Assembly: GCA_026397915.1 (NCBI GenBank)
Contig: JAPLTX010000039.1
Span: 62,001-126,000 of the forward strand
From: Verrucomicrobiota bacterium
Lineage (GTDB): Bacteria > Verrucomicrobiota > Verrucomicrobiia > CAIQCK01
Direction: 5' to 3'
DNA length: 64,000 nt
In this document: one piece after another, positions 43,497-52,525 of the stretch
Numbering within the stretch: the stretch's first letter is position 1
How the letters are laid out: every line of letters starts with the position of its first letter
The notes under the pieces: model-generated
Told to the model about the DNA's origin: nothing
The model's database searches: none
Seen by the model: the letters and a program-made list of their open reading frames with translations, nothing else
Made by a program: the position numbers and the translations under genes

Positions 43497-44249
43497 ATGG
43501 ACAATCGCTTCGAGGCCGTGAATCCCCGTTATGTGCCGTCGTGGTTCTGGCGGCGCTTCGTGCATTCGCGCGCGGTGCAGCGATTGTTTCTGTGGACGTT
43601 CAAGCGGTTGTTTGGACTCCGCGTCCGAAACGCTGAATTGGTGCCGCTCCCTGCGGCCTACATACTTGCCGCAAACCATGGCTCGCATTACGACCTGTTC
43701 CTTGGGCTGGCAGCGTTTTATGAGGTTACAGGCGAGTTGCCGGTTCCTGCGGCTTGGGAAGGTCTGTTTGGCATGCCGATCATTGGCGGTATTGTGAAAG
43801 CTATTCCCTGTGTGGCGATAGACAATCGTGTTGAAGAGGATACCCGCCGCGTTGCGGCGATCCGCGAACTGGTCGGGCATTTGCGGGCGGGACGCTGCAT
43901 TGTCATTGCTTGCGAAGGAGAACGTCACGACCAGTTGGGCGACTTCAAGCACGGCGCCGCGTTCATCTCACTGCTCACCGGCGTGCCGGTGCTGCCGATC
44001 AGTCTGCGCGGCGTGCAGAGTTTGTTCAAGAGTCTCTCATGGCCAGACCGCTATCGGGGAAAGGTGGAAGCGATCCTGCACACGCCACTCCATCCGGCGC
44101 AATTCGAGGCGGTCGGCGGCACGCGCGCTGAGATTATCGAGCGGTTCACGCAAGCGATTCGCGAACAGGTGGCGGCGGATTTGGATTACCCTCCCAACGA
44201 TGCGGCTGCCGCGTCCCAGCCAGAACGCAGCGGTCAGACCCTTGGTTGA
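43497..44249 (+). CDS. PlsC-type acyltransferase
   Basis: A 250-residue enzyme with the acyltransferase H-x4-D in AANHGSHYDLF, followed by a probable P-loop-type motif (IIGGIVKAIPCVAID) and IVIACEGERHD (EGTR-like block). The family transfers acyl chains to glycerol-phosphate or similar acceptors at the membrane. Here it may acylate the lipid built nearby. It overlaps the convergent alpha-oxoamine synthase gene by 16 nt. Confidence 0.75.
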   Translation: MDNRFEAVNPRYVPSWFWRRFVHSRAVQRLFLWTFKRLFGLRVRNAELVPLPAAYILAANHGSHYDLFLGLAAFYEVTGELPVPAAWEGLFGMPIIGGIVKAIPCVAIDNRVEEDTRRVAAIRELVGHLRAGRCIVIACEGERHDQLGDFKHGAAFISLLTGVPVLPISLRGVQSLFKSLSWPDRYRGKVEAILHTPLHPAQFEAVGGTRAEIIERFTQAIREQVAADLDYPPNDAAAASQPERSGQTLG

Positions 44250-45436
44250 ACCCTCGCTCGCTTCATGGCCACCTTCAGTGCGTCGCCGAAGCGGTCGAGT
44301 TGTTCGGTGGTGTGCATTGAAGTGACGGCGCAGCGAAGCATGTCTTTGCCGGGCGGCACGCCCGGCGGCAACGACATCACCGTGAAAAATCCCTGGTCCC
44401 ACAGGGATTTCCATAGTTCATAACATTTCATCTTGTCGCCAACCACGATCGGCAACGCCGGCGTCGAGCTGTTCCAGAAATCCAAACCGAGCCCTTCCAG
44501 AATCGCCTTCAGATGCCGGTAGTTCACCCACAGCCGTTCGCGATGCTCCGGTTCGCTCTGTATGACGTGCAGTGCCGCGCGGGCGCTCGCTGCGGCGGCG
44601 GGGCTGATTGCCGCGCTGAAGATGATCTGGCGGGAGTTGGTCCGCAGATACTCGATCATCGCGCGGCTGCCGGCCACAAACCCACCCGTGCTCGCGAGCG
44701 CCTTTGAAAAACTGCCGCAAATCAGTTCAACCCGCTCTGTCACGCCGAAATGATCGCACACGCCGCGGCCCTGCCGGCCGAGGATGCCGATGCTGTGTGC
44801 CTCGTCCACCACTACGACCGCTTGGTGTTGCTCGGCCAGTTCCACCAGCCGCGGCATGGGCGCGATGTGCCCCTCCATCGAATACACGCCGTCCACCACG
44901 ATCACCTTGGCCTGTTTGGGGGCGAGTTCCGCCAGCAGCTTCGCCAGTGAGTCCATGTCGTTGTGCGCGAACCGCTCGATTTTCGCGCCGCTCAGGAGCG
45001 CGCCATCCCAAAGCGACGAGTGAATGTTTGGGTCTGCAATCAACGCGTCGCCGCGTTGCGCCAGCGAGCTAATGCTGCACATGCACGCCAGGTAGCCCGC
45101 CGCGGTGATGTGGCAGGCTTCCTTGCCCAAGAACACCGCGAGCGCCTCCTCCAGTTCGACGTGATAGGCACGGCTGCCGTTGGCCAGGCGCGAGCCGCAC
45201 GCGCTGGTGCCCCATTGGTCAACCGCCCGCTTCGCCGCCTCGACCACTTTCGGATGCTGGCTCAGGCCGAGATACTCATTGCTGGACATCAGCAGCATGG
45301 GCTGGCCGTCCACGGTCAGATGAATGCCGTTGGCCGATTCGGCGACGCGGTAGTAGGGCGCATATTTCAGGCGCAGCCGCGTGTTCAAATCGCCTTCGCA
45401 CCGTTCGAGGATGGGTTTCTGTTTCTTGAAAAACAC
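44234..45436 (-). CDS. Alpha-oxoamine synthase (serine palmitoyltransferase-like)
   Basis: The frame is open to 45490, but a GTG at 45436 with GGAG nine bases upstream gives the normal family length of 400 residues. PLP-enzyme features: VVVDEAHSIGILGRQGRGVC, and SFSKALASTGGF with the Schiff-base Lys near residue 244. The pieces GVYSMEGHIAPMPRL and SLPPGVPPGKDMLRCAVTSM resemble bacterial serine palmitoyltransferase more than glycine C-acetyltransferase or BioF. SPT condenses an acyl thioester with serine to make the long-chain base of sphingolipids. BioF-like activity cannot be excluded without a tree. Confidence 0.75.
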   Translation of the reverse strand: MFFKKQKPILERCEGDLNTRLRLKYAPYYRVAESANGIHLTVDGQPMLLMSSNEYLGLSQHPKVVEAAKRAVDQWGTSACGSRLANGSRAYHVELEEALAVFLGKEACHITAAGYLACMCSISSLAQRGDALIADPNIHSSLWDGALLSGAKIERFAHNDMDSLAKLLAELAPKQAKVIVVDGVYSMEGHIAPMPRLVELAEQHQAVVVVDEAHSIGILGRQGRGVCDHFGVTERVELICGSFSKALASTGGFVAGSRAMIEYLRTNSRQIIFSAAISPAAAASARAALHVIQSEPEHRERLWVNYRHLKAILEGLGLDFWNSSTPALPIVVGDKMKCYELWKSLWDQGFFTVMSLPPGVPPGKDMLRCAVTSMHTTEQLDRFGDALKVAMKRARVQPRV

Positions 45437-45542
45437 CAGGCAAAACTCCTTTGTTATTGCGCTGAAGACTAGTGTTTCCACGCCTGCCATTCAAGTGTTG
45501 CTGTCTGCAAATCAGCAAAAACGTTGCGTGCGCGGAAAGTCA

Positions 45543-45570
45543 TTGGCAAAACAACAAGCTCTGATAAACT
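45543..45570 (+). promoter_or_regulatory. Sigma-70-type promoter of the exporter operon
   Basis: TTGGCA (45543-45548), 16 nt, then TAAACT (45565-45570). It precedes the TolC-type gene. If used, transcription would start near 45577, just before the in-frame TTG at 45581. Confidence 0.4.
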
Positions 45571-45580
45571 GCGCCCCGCT

Positions 45581-47062
45581 TTGTTCCAAAGAGAAATAAT
45601 CTGCTGGCTTTGTCTGCTGGTTGCCGCGCCTCTGGTGGTGCGGGGCGGCGAGCGGCCTGTGACGCCTTCGGCCACACCACTGTCCACGGCGTCATTGCGG
45701 TTGACACTCGACCAGTGCGTCAACCGTGCTTTGGAACGAAACCCCGACGTGTTGGTTGCGAAGAAGAAGATGGAGGAGGCGTCCGGAGGGATTGTCGAGG
45801 CGCGTGCGGGATACTTGCCGAGCCTGACCACTTCCGGCGGCTACACGCGGGTGGAGAAAGGCTACATGACGGCGGACGGCGCTCTACCGGGCCGGCGTCC
45901 GGAGTTGTGGAACGTGGCCATTCGCCTGACGGAGACCATCTACTCCGGCGGCGCGGTGGGCGGGAAGATGCAGATTGCCCGGCTCAACCGCCAGGCGCGG
46001 TTGTTGGAATACGAGGCCATGCTGGACCGCATCATCATGGACACGCGAGTGGCTTTCTACGAGATCCTGCAGAATAAGGCGCAGATCGCCGTGCATGAGC
46101 AGGCGGTCGTCTTTTTGGAAAGCGAGTTGCAGAACCAGCGCCATCGGCAGCAAGTGGGCAACGCTGATCGTTTGCACGCGTTGCGCGCGGAGGTGAGCCT
46201 CTCATTGGAGCGCGCGGCGTTGCTGGAAGCGAGGAACCGGCTGCTGAACTCACACGCAAAGCTCGCCGAATTGCTTGCTATTTCGGCGCCACCCGCCCGC
46301 CCCCGGCGCGACTACAAACAAATCGTTCCCAGCGACGCGCTTATTGTTCCGCGCTCGACCGTTGATGACGTTGCGCCGTTCGAGGTGGAGGGGGAACTGA
46401 CATACACCAAACGATCGTTGGACTTGAGCACGTGCTTGGTTCAGGCGCTAGCGCAGCGCCCTGATGTCAAAGTGAGGGAGAAAGAGATCGCTGTCCAAAA
46501 ACAGCAGTTGATCGTGGATCGCAGCGCGTCGCGGCCGAAGGTGGACCTGTTCGTGGGCTACGATGTCGTCAACGAACCTAACAGCGCTGCGACGCACAGC
46601 TATTATAGTGGATACTTGGGCGGTGTGGCTGTGAGTTGGCAGTTGTTCGACGGTTTCCTGACGCGAGGCAAGGTGGCGGCCACGCGCGCGCGGGTTTCGC
46701 AGGCCGAACTGGCGCAAGAGGCCACGGAACACACCATCCAGACAGAAGTGGTGCAGGCTTTTCACGATCTGAAGCAGGCTGAGGAAACCATCCAGACCCA
46801 GCAGCAGAACGTCAAACTGGCCGAGGAATCGCTGCATCTGGCGCAGTCCAACGTTGCGTTGGGAGTAAGCACGCAGTTGGAACTTTTGCAGGCCCGTGTG
46901 GACCTCACTCGCGCACAAACCACTGAGCTTTCCGCGCGGTTTACCTACAATGCCGCGCTGGCTCGCCTCCAACGCGCCATCTCCAGCCACTTCACGATTC
47001 TGGAGGACAAGCCGCGTCCGACCGCGGATGCCTCGCCTCCGCCGGCGGAACGACGTCCATGA
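45581..47062 (+). CDS. TolC-family outer-membrane efflux protein
   Basis: The ORF begins at a TTG at 45524, but that places 28 residues before the hydrophobic signal (IICWLCLLVAAPLVVRGG), so I choose the TTG at 45581, which follows a predicted promoter closely; the start is uncertain. Family features: LTLDQCVNRALERNPDVLVA, ARAGYLPSLTTSGGYTRVEK and long alpha-helical stretches. It should form the outer-membrane channel of a tripartite exporter. Its end overlaps the next gene (ATGA, 47059-47062). Confidence 0.75.
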   Translation: MFQREIICWLCLLVAAPLVVRGGERPVTPSATPLSTASLRLTLDQCVNRALERNPDVLVAKKKMEEASGGIVEARAGYLPSLTTSGGYTRVEKGYMTADGALPGRRPELWNVAIRLTETIYSGGAVGGKMQIARLNRQARLLEYEAMLDRIIMDTRVAFYEILQNKAQIAVHEQAVVFLESELQNQRHRQQVGNADRLHALRAEVSLSLERAALLEARNRLLNSHAKLAELLAISAPPARPRRDYKQIVPSDALIVPRSTVDDVAPFEVEGELTYTKRSLDLSTCLVQALAQRPDVKVREKEIAVQKQQLIVDRSASRPKVDLFVGYDVVNEPNSAATHSYYSGYLGGVAVSWQLFDGFLTRGKVAATRARVSQAELAQEATEHTIQTEVVQAFHDLKQAEETIQTQQQNVKLAEESLHLAQSNVALGVSTQLELLQARVDLTRAQTTELSARFTYNAALARLQRAISSHFTILEDKPRPTADASPPPAERRP

Positions 47063-48414
47063 AGATGCCCGGCTATGTTTTGCTGTGCCTGCTGTTGGTT
47101 GTGGCCGCGCGGGCGGCGGATGCGCCGGGCGGCATGACGGCCTCGGCTGAACACAAACCGGTCACGCTGGCGGAGTGTTACAGCCAGACGCTGGAACGCA
47201 ACCTCGACATACGACGACAACGTGCCGGCGTTGAACAGGCTGCGGGCGTCAAGACGGTCTTCACGGCTCGCGCGTTGCCACGGGCTTCGATGTCCGTCTC
47301 GGCAGGGTATAGCGGTGGGACGCTTTACGGTCCGGGCGGTCCTTTTGCGGTGCTCCAGACGGAGGCGTCGCAACCATTATTCGACATGGGGATTCCCGCG
47401 TCGTTGCGGCGCGGCCGGCTGGAGGTGATCATTGCCCAGCAGACCTTGAATCGCGCTGTGACTTGGCAACTCCACGCCATGCGGCTGGCGTTTCTGCGAG
47501 CGTTGGCAGCGCGGCGGTTGTTCGATCTTCATCAACAAATCGAGACGCACTTGCGGGCCAACGTCCGCAGTGCCCAGCAGCGATTTGAAGCTGGCATGAC
47601 CAGCCGTCAAAACGTGCGGCAGGCCGAGGTTCAACTCCTGAGCCTCAAACCCGCCCTGTCCAAAACCCAGCGCGACTACGTCAATGCCGTGACGGACCTG
47701 GATGAGTGCCTGGGATCCAAACCGACCGCCAAAGGCCGGTTGCAACTGCCGGAACCGACGGGGAATCTGGAGTATGCGGTGCTGAAGATTGATCTGGAGA
47801 AAGAGGCTGCGCGGACCATTCAGCATCGGCCGGATCTGGTTCTGCTGCGCGAGTTGATCAAGGCGACGACCGAGGAGAAACGGATGGTTCAAGCCGGTTA
47901 CTATCCCTTCGTGGCCTTGACGGCCTTCTCGCAGTATTTTCCGGAGACGGCTGTGTTTGGCGTTCGACCGGAAATCGTGTCGGGGCAGGACGCGCGTCAG
48001 AGCGAAACCCGCTACGGCGCGGCGTTCACGTGGCAGGTGATTGACGCTGGCAAGGTTCGGGGCGCCAGCAGCCAGATCGAGAGCGGGCGGCAGGTCATGG
48101 AGATCGCCTTGCGCCGCCTCGAAGAAAACGTGCCGCGTGAATTGAGAGTGTTGGCGCGCACGCTCGAAACCATTGACGCCCGGCTCGCCGCTCTCAAACA
48201 GTCCACCGCCGAAGCGGAGGAAATGCTGAAGCTGGTCGAGGCCCGCATGAAATTGGGCGAGGCCACGCAACTGGATTTTCTCAACGCGCAAACCAGCCTG
48301 CTTTCCACGCAGAGAAGCATCCTCCTCGCCGTGTTCGAGAACGAATCCGCTCGCGCTGAGTTTGACCGCCTCACCGGCCGCTATCTTGACTTCAGTGATC
48401 GTCCCGCGCGGTGA
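47059..48414 (+). CDS. Second TolC-family outer-membrane protein
   Basis: A 451-residue protein with a signal peptide (MKMPGYVLLCLLLVVAARAA). It has VTLAECYSQTLERNLDIRRQ, LPRASMSVSAGYSG and long helices such as LEEAEEMLKLVEARMKLGE-type segments. Sequence similarity to the first TolC protein is weak, so the two may serve different states or one may be a paralog for a second substrate. It is followed by the membrane-fusion protein gene after 60 nt. Confidence 0.75.
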   Translation: MKMPGYVLLCLLLVVAARAADAPGGMTASAEHKPVTLAECYSQTLERNLDIRRQRAGVEQAAGVKTVFTARALPRASMSVSAGYSGGTLYGPGGPFAVLQTEASQPLFDMGIPASLRRGRLEVIIAQQTLNRAVTWQLHAMRLAFLRALAARRLFDLHQQIETHLRANVRSAQQRFEAGMTSRQNVRQAEVQLLSLKPALSKTQRDYVNAVTDLDECLGSKPTAKGRLQLPEPTGNLEYAVLKIDLEKEAARTIQHRPDLVLLRELIKATTEEKRMVQAGYYPFVALTAFSQYFPETAVFGVRPEIVSGQDARQSETRYGAAFTWQVIDAGKVRGASSQIESGRQVMEIALRRLEENVPRELRVLARTLETIDARLAALKQSTAEAEEMLKLVEARMKLGEATQLDFLNAQTSLLSTQRSILLAVFENESARAEFDRLTGRYLDFSDRPAR

Positions 48415-48474
48415 CGGCGGCGATTGTGTTCGCAGAGGAATGCGGTTAGTATCGGCGCGCGATTTTCAGACATC

Positions 48475-49596
48475 ATGAAAAAACCAATGATTGTTATCGC
48501 CGCGGTCATTCTTGCGGTCGCAAGCGTCCTAGGCTACGGCTGGTTGGGGCGACCGGTGGCGGAGGTGTTCGAGGTGCAACTGGGCGCGGCGGTGTCGGCG
48601 GTGTATGGGACCGTGAAGGTGCAGCCGGCGGTGCGGATGATGGTGCGCTCGCGCAACGCGGGCACGGTGCGGTTGTCGCAAACAAGCTCGGGGGTGGAGG
48701 TTGTTGCGGGAATGGACGTGAAAGAGGGCTGGACACTGGCGCGGATCGAGAATCCCGAACTGGATCGGGAGTTGGTGAAGGTGGAGGCGGAATTGAAGGC
48801 GGGAGAGGAGAAGGGGCGGTTGGGGCCGCCGTCATCGCAGTTGCTCAAAACGGCGGAGGCGACGCTGGGGCGGCTGGAGAAGTTGGCGGAGTTGCGCAAC
48901 GCCCCTGCGAGCGAGGTGGAGAAGGCGCGCAACGAGGTGCAAGCGTTGCGGGATCGCGTGAAGTCGGAACAGGTGGAGATTGACCGGGCATTGACGGTGT
49001 TGCGGGAGCAGGCCGGAGGGTTGCAGGACCGCAAGGCGCGCTGCGACGTGAAGGCACCGATGGAAGGCGTGCTTGCGGCGATCAATGTAGTCAGCGGCGA
49101 TCTCGTGGCGGAGAACACGCCGTTGTTTCTCGTCTGCACTCGGAATTGTTTTTTGGAAGGGCTGGTGAACGAGGAGGATGTCGGCTCGTTGAAGAAGCAA
49201 ATGAAGGCGCAGGTGCGGCTGTATTCCTATCCACAAAAGGATTTCAGCGCGGTGCTTACGGACATCATTCCGGCCGGCGAGAACCAGCGTTATGCGGTGC
49301 GGTTGAGTTTCGAGACGCCGCCGGACAACTTGATGGCGGGCATGACGGGGGAGATGAACATTATTCTCGGCCGACGTGAAGGGTCGTTGGTGATCCCGAC
49401 GCGCGCGTTGATGTCGGAGCGGGTGTTTGTGGTGGACGGGGGTGTTGTCAAGCCGCGCGGCGTGAAGACGGGGCTGCGCAGTCTGGAGCGGGTGGAGGTT
49501 CTGGAAGGGTTGAAGGAGCGCGAGCTGGTAGTGGTGGCGGATCAAGACGCGCTTCACGTGGGCCAATGGGTGCGGCCGGTTTTGGTGAACCGTTGA
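48475..49596 (+). CDS. HlyD/MacA-type membrane fusion protein
   Basis: The frame is open from 48424, but the ATG at 48475 gives a single N-terminal membrane anchor (MIVIAAVILAVASVLGYGWL) and 373 residues. Residues about 55-200 carry a lipoyl/coiled-coil region (EVEKARNEVQALRDRVKSEQ, then CDVKAPMEGVLAAINVVSGD) and the C-terminal part has LMAGMTGEMNIILGRREG. It would bridge the inner-membrane permease and TolC. It belongs to the four-part exporter with 49609-51584. Confidence 0.8.
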   Translation: MKKPMIVIAAVILAVASVLGYGWLGRPVAEVFEVQLGAAVSAVYGTVKVQPAVRMMVRSRNAGTVRLSQTSSGVEVVAGMDVKEGWTLARIENPELDRELVKVEAELKAGEEKGRLGPPSSQLLKTAEATLGRLEKLAELRNAPASEVEKARNEVQALRDRVKSEQVEIDRALTVLREQAGGLQDRKARCDVKAPMEGVLAAINVVSGDLVAENTPLFLVCTRNCFLEGLVNEEDVGSLKKQMKAQVRLYSYPQKDFSAVLTDIIPAGENQRYAVRLSFETPPDNLMAGMTGEMNIILGRREGSLVIPTRALMSERVFVVDGGVVKPRGVKTGLRSLERVEVLEGLKERELVVVADQDALHVGQWVRPVLVNR

Positions 49597-49608
49597 TCCG
49601 GAACGACA

Positions 49609-50856
49609 ATGCCTCCGCCGCTGTATATCGCCATGCGGTTTATCGGTTATCGCAAGAAGGCGATTCTACTGAGCCTGACGGGCGTGATTCTGGGTGTGGC
49701 TTTTTATATTTGCGCGCAGGCGCAGACGCAGGGGTTTGAGCGTTTTTTCATCAAGGGGGCGTTGGGCACGTCGGGGGCAATTGTGATTGGTAACCGGTTT
49801 CAAACATTGCACACAGACATTCTCGATCGCGGCGCGCCGGGGATGTTGAGCATCGGCCACGAGAAGCCGCGGAAGTTCTACGAAGGTATCAACGACCCGG
49901 AACGGATCATGCGGGTGGTGAACGAGTTTTCCAACGTGGCAACGTGCGCGCCCGTGCTGGAAGGCAGCGCAGCGTTGGCGACAGATTTTCGGCAGGAAGT
50001 GTTTCGAGTGCAGGGGATAGACCTGACGCTGCACTTGAAAGCTTCGACGTTGCGGGAGCAAATTGTGAACGGCAGCATTGAGGATTTTCAAGTGAAACCG
50101 TTCGGCTTGATTCTCGGCTATGAACTAGCCGATAAGATGCGGACACGCGTGGGCCATGATGTTGGGCTGATCGGGTTGGATGGGGAACATCGGACGTTTC
50201 GGGTGTGCGCGGTGTTTCAGACGGGTAATCTGTTCATTGACGAAAAGTATGGATATGTCCACCTGAAAGCCGCGCAGAGTTTACTGCAAAGGCCCTATGG
50301 CGTGTCGCACTTGATGGTAAAACTGCGCGACCCGTCGCGCGCGCCGGCACTCGCCACGCACTTGGAGCAGTTGTTACAGCACCGGGCGCGGAGCTGGCAG
50401 GACCGCGAGCGAGGCAGTCTGCAAATCTTCAACCTGATTCGCATTTCCGCCGCGATCACCGTCTCCACGATCATCCTGCTGGCGGGCTTCGGGATTTTCA
50501 ACATCCTGACGTTGATGGTGATGGACAAGGTGCGCGAGATCGCCGTGCTGCGCTCAATGGGCTACCGGCGCGCGGACATCAGCGCGATCTTCTTGTGGCA
50601 GGGCTTTTTGGTGGCGTTGATCGGTTCGCTGCTGGGCTGCGTATTGGGGGCGGCGTTGACGTATGGCGTGTCGCAGATTCCAGTGGACATCAAAGGCTTC
50701 CTGAGCACGAAGCGGTTTCTCGTGCACTGGAGCGGAACGGATTACCTGACCGCGACCGCCATCGCTTTCGTGGCGATCTTTCTGGCCAGCTATTTTCCGT
50801 CGCGGCGGGCCGCGCGGCTGGCGCCGGTGGACATTCTTCGGGGGTCGGGCCAATGA
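49609..50856 (+). CDS. FtsX/MacB-type ABC transporter permease
   Basis: A 415-residue inner-membrane protein with an N-terminal membrane helix (ILLSLTGVILGVAFYICAQA), a large periplasmic domain, and three C-terminal helices (TIILLAGFGIFNILTLMVM, GFLVALIGSLLGCVLGAALT, TATAIAFVAIFLASYF). This is the MacB/LolC/DevC topology. The stop overlaps the ATPase start (ATGA). With the adjacent ATPase, MFP and TolC it makes a tripartite ABC exporter; the DevBCA type exports glycolipids, so a lipid or glycolipid cargo is plausible here. Confidence 0.8.
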   Translation: MPPPLYIAMRFIGYRKKAILLSLTGVILGVAFYICAQAQTQGFERFFIKGALGTSGAIVIGNRFQTLHTDILDRGAPGMLSIGHEKPRKFYEGINDPERIMRVVNEFSNVATCAPVLEGSAALATDFRQEVFRVQGIDLTLHLKASTLREQIVNGSIEDFQVKPFGLILGYELADKMRTRVGHDVGLIGLDGEHRTFRVCAVFQTGNLFIDEKYGYVHLKAAQSLLQRPYGVSHLMVKLRDPSRAPALATHLEQLLQHRARSWQDRERGSLQIFNLIRISAAITVSTIILLAGFGIFNILTLMVMDKVREIAVLRSMGYRRADISAIFLWQGFLVALIGSLLGCVLGAALTYGVSQIPVDIKGFLSTKRFLVHWSGTDYLTATAIAFVAIFLASYFPSRRAARLAPVDILRGSGQ

Positions 50857-51584
50857 GCATGAATGCCACTGCGAGCGTTTCCTCGGCCGACGTTCCATTG
50901 CAGTGCAACGACATCCAACGCTATCTCGGCGAGGCGGAGTCGCGCGTGCATGTGTTGCGCGGCGTGTCACTGCAACTCCAGTCGGGTTGTGTCCATGCCA
51001 TTGTGGGGCCGTCGGGCTGCGGCAAGAGCAGTCTGCTTTACGTGATGGGGTTGTTGGACCGGCCCGATGGCGGGCGCATCACCCTTGGCAGCGAAGCAGT
51101 CGAGGGCCTGACTGACGACCAAGTGTCGCGCCGGCGCAACGAGCACATTGGGTTCGTCTTCCAGTTCCATTTCCTGATGCACGAATTCACTGCGCAGGAG
51201 AACGTAATGATCCCGATGCGGCGGCTGGGCCGGCTCAACACGCGGGAGATGCAGGAGCGCGCGGCGATGTTGCTGGAGATGGTGGGACTTGGCGACAAGG
51301 TCCGCCGCAACAGCCAGCATCTTTCCGGCGGCGAGCAACAGCGCGTGGCCATCGCCCGATCGTTGGCCAACGACCCGCGGGTTCTCCTCGCCGACGAGCC
51401 GACGGGCAACCTCGACACCGCCAATTCCGAGCGCGTGTTTCATTTGCTGACGGAGTTGGTGCGGCGGCAGCGGAAAGCGTTACTGCTGGTGACCCACAAT
51501 CCGCAGGTGGCCGAGGCCAGCGACTGGATTCATGAGATGAAGGACGGCCAGTTGATCGCATGCACCGCCGGCCGGTTGCGGTAG
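50853..51584 (+). CDS. ABC transporter ATPase (LolD/MacB-type)
   Basis: A 243-residue nucleotide-binding domain starting at the ATG that overlaps the permease stop. Walker A GPSGCGKSSLLYV, LSGGEQQRVAIARSLA signature, Walker B VLLADEPTGNLD, then LLLVTHNPQ. This is the LolD/MacB/DevA class paired with FtsX-type permeases. It powers the exporter encoded upstream. The start codon choice is firm because the overlap is only four bases. Confidence 0.85.
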   Translation: MSMNATASVSSADVPLQCNDIQRYLGEAESRVHVLRGVSLQLQSGCVHAIVGPSGCGKSSLLYVMGLLDRPDGGRITLGSEAVEGLTDDQVSRRRNEHIGFVFQFHFLMHEFTAQENVMIPMRRLGRLNTREMQERAAMLLEMVGLGDKVRRNSQHLSGGEQQRVAIARSLANDPRVLLADEPTGNLDTANSERVFHLLTELVRRQRKALLLVTHNPQVAEASDWIHEMKDGQLIACTAGRLR

Positions 51585-51597
51585 TGTTGGTGCAGCA

Positions 51598-52479
51598 CTA
51601 TATCACGTCGGCAAAGGCGCGTTTGGTGCGCATGAAGAAGGCGTAACCGCCCAACAGTGTCACCACACCAATGGCCAGCATCAGCAGGTAGCGCGGCCAT
51701 GAGGGCGCGATGCCCCAGAGCACCGCGTTGCGCGCCTGGTCCACGGCGACGGCGAGAGGGTTTAGCAAGAACAGGGGCAGGAATTCTGGCGGCACCTTGC
51801 TGAGGGAGTAGAAGATGGCGCTGGCGAACATCATGATGGTTAGGAAGACGGGCACGATGGTGTTGATGTCACGGACAAAGACGCCGAGGCTTGCCAGAAA
51901 CCAGCATGCTCCGAGACAGATGAGAATCAGTGGCAGCAGGATGACCGGCAGGAGAAACGCGGTGAGCGGGATGGCGCCATGGGCGACTAGCAGGCCGCCC
52001 AAGAGGGGAATCAGACTGATCGTTAGTTGGGCCAGCGCCGCACCGACGGCTGATACGCAAAGGATTTCTAGCGGGAACACGACCTTGGTGACGTAGTTGG
52101 GATTGGAGATCACGAGCATCGGCCCCCGTGCGATGCACTCGGCAACGAAATCATACACGATCAACCCGCAGAACAGAGCCAGCGCAAAGTCGAGCTTGGA
52201 TTCGTGGGGGGTGTTGCCGAGTTTGGATTTGAAGATGAAGCTGAACACGACAGCATAGACGGCAAACATCGTGATCGGGCGCACGAGCGATCCGAGAATG
52301 CCCAGATACGATCCGCGGTAGCGCGCCAACAGGTCGCGTTTGGTGACCTGTTGGATCAGCGGCCCGTGCTGGCACAAGTGACGCGCGATCTCCCAAGGCG
52401 ACAGAAGCCGTGAGAGAGGAATTCTCTTGATCGAGTTTTGCGCTACAGGCAGCATGGTTTTTACTTTCGCTGTTATCAT
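51598..52479 (-). CDS. wzm: ABC-2 type polysaccharide exporter permease (Wzm-like)
   Basis: A 293-residue membrane protein. It opens after a short lead with LSPWEIARHLCQHGPLIQQV and DLLARYRGSYLGILGSLVRP, typical of O-antigen/teichoic-acid ABC-2 permeases, then about six hydrophobic helices such as MFAVYAVVFSFIFK and LFLLNPLAVAVDQARNAVLW. It would translocate a lipid-linked polysaccharide. The start is 52479 or an inner ATG at 52455. It is unusual that the partner ATPase gene lies divergently rather than in the same operon. Confidence 0.85.
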   Translation of the reverse strand: MITAKVKTMLPVAQNSIKRIPLSRLLSPWEIARHLCQHGPLIQQVTKRDLLARYRGSYLGILGSLVRPITMFAVYAVVFSFIFKSKLGNTPHESKLDFALALFCGLIVYDFVAECIARGPMLVISNPNYVTKVVFPLEILCVSAVGAALAQLTISLIPLLGGLLVAHGAIPLTAFLLPVILLPLILICLGACWFLASLGVFVRDINTIVPVFLTIMMFASAIFYSLSKVPPEFLPLFLLNPLAVAVDQARNAVLWGIAPSWPRYLLMLAIGVVTLLGGYAFFMRTKRAFADVI

Positions 52480-52525
52480 CTGGCAGAGCAGTGGCAGAAT
52501 TCAATGGGAAAAGCGAGAACGCGTC

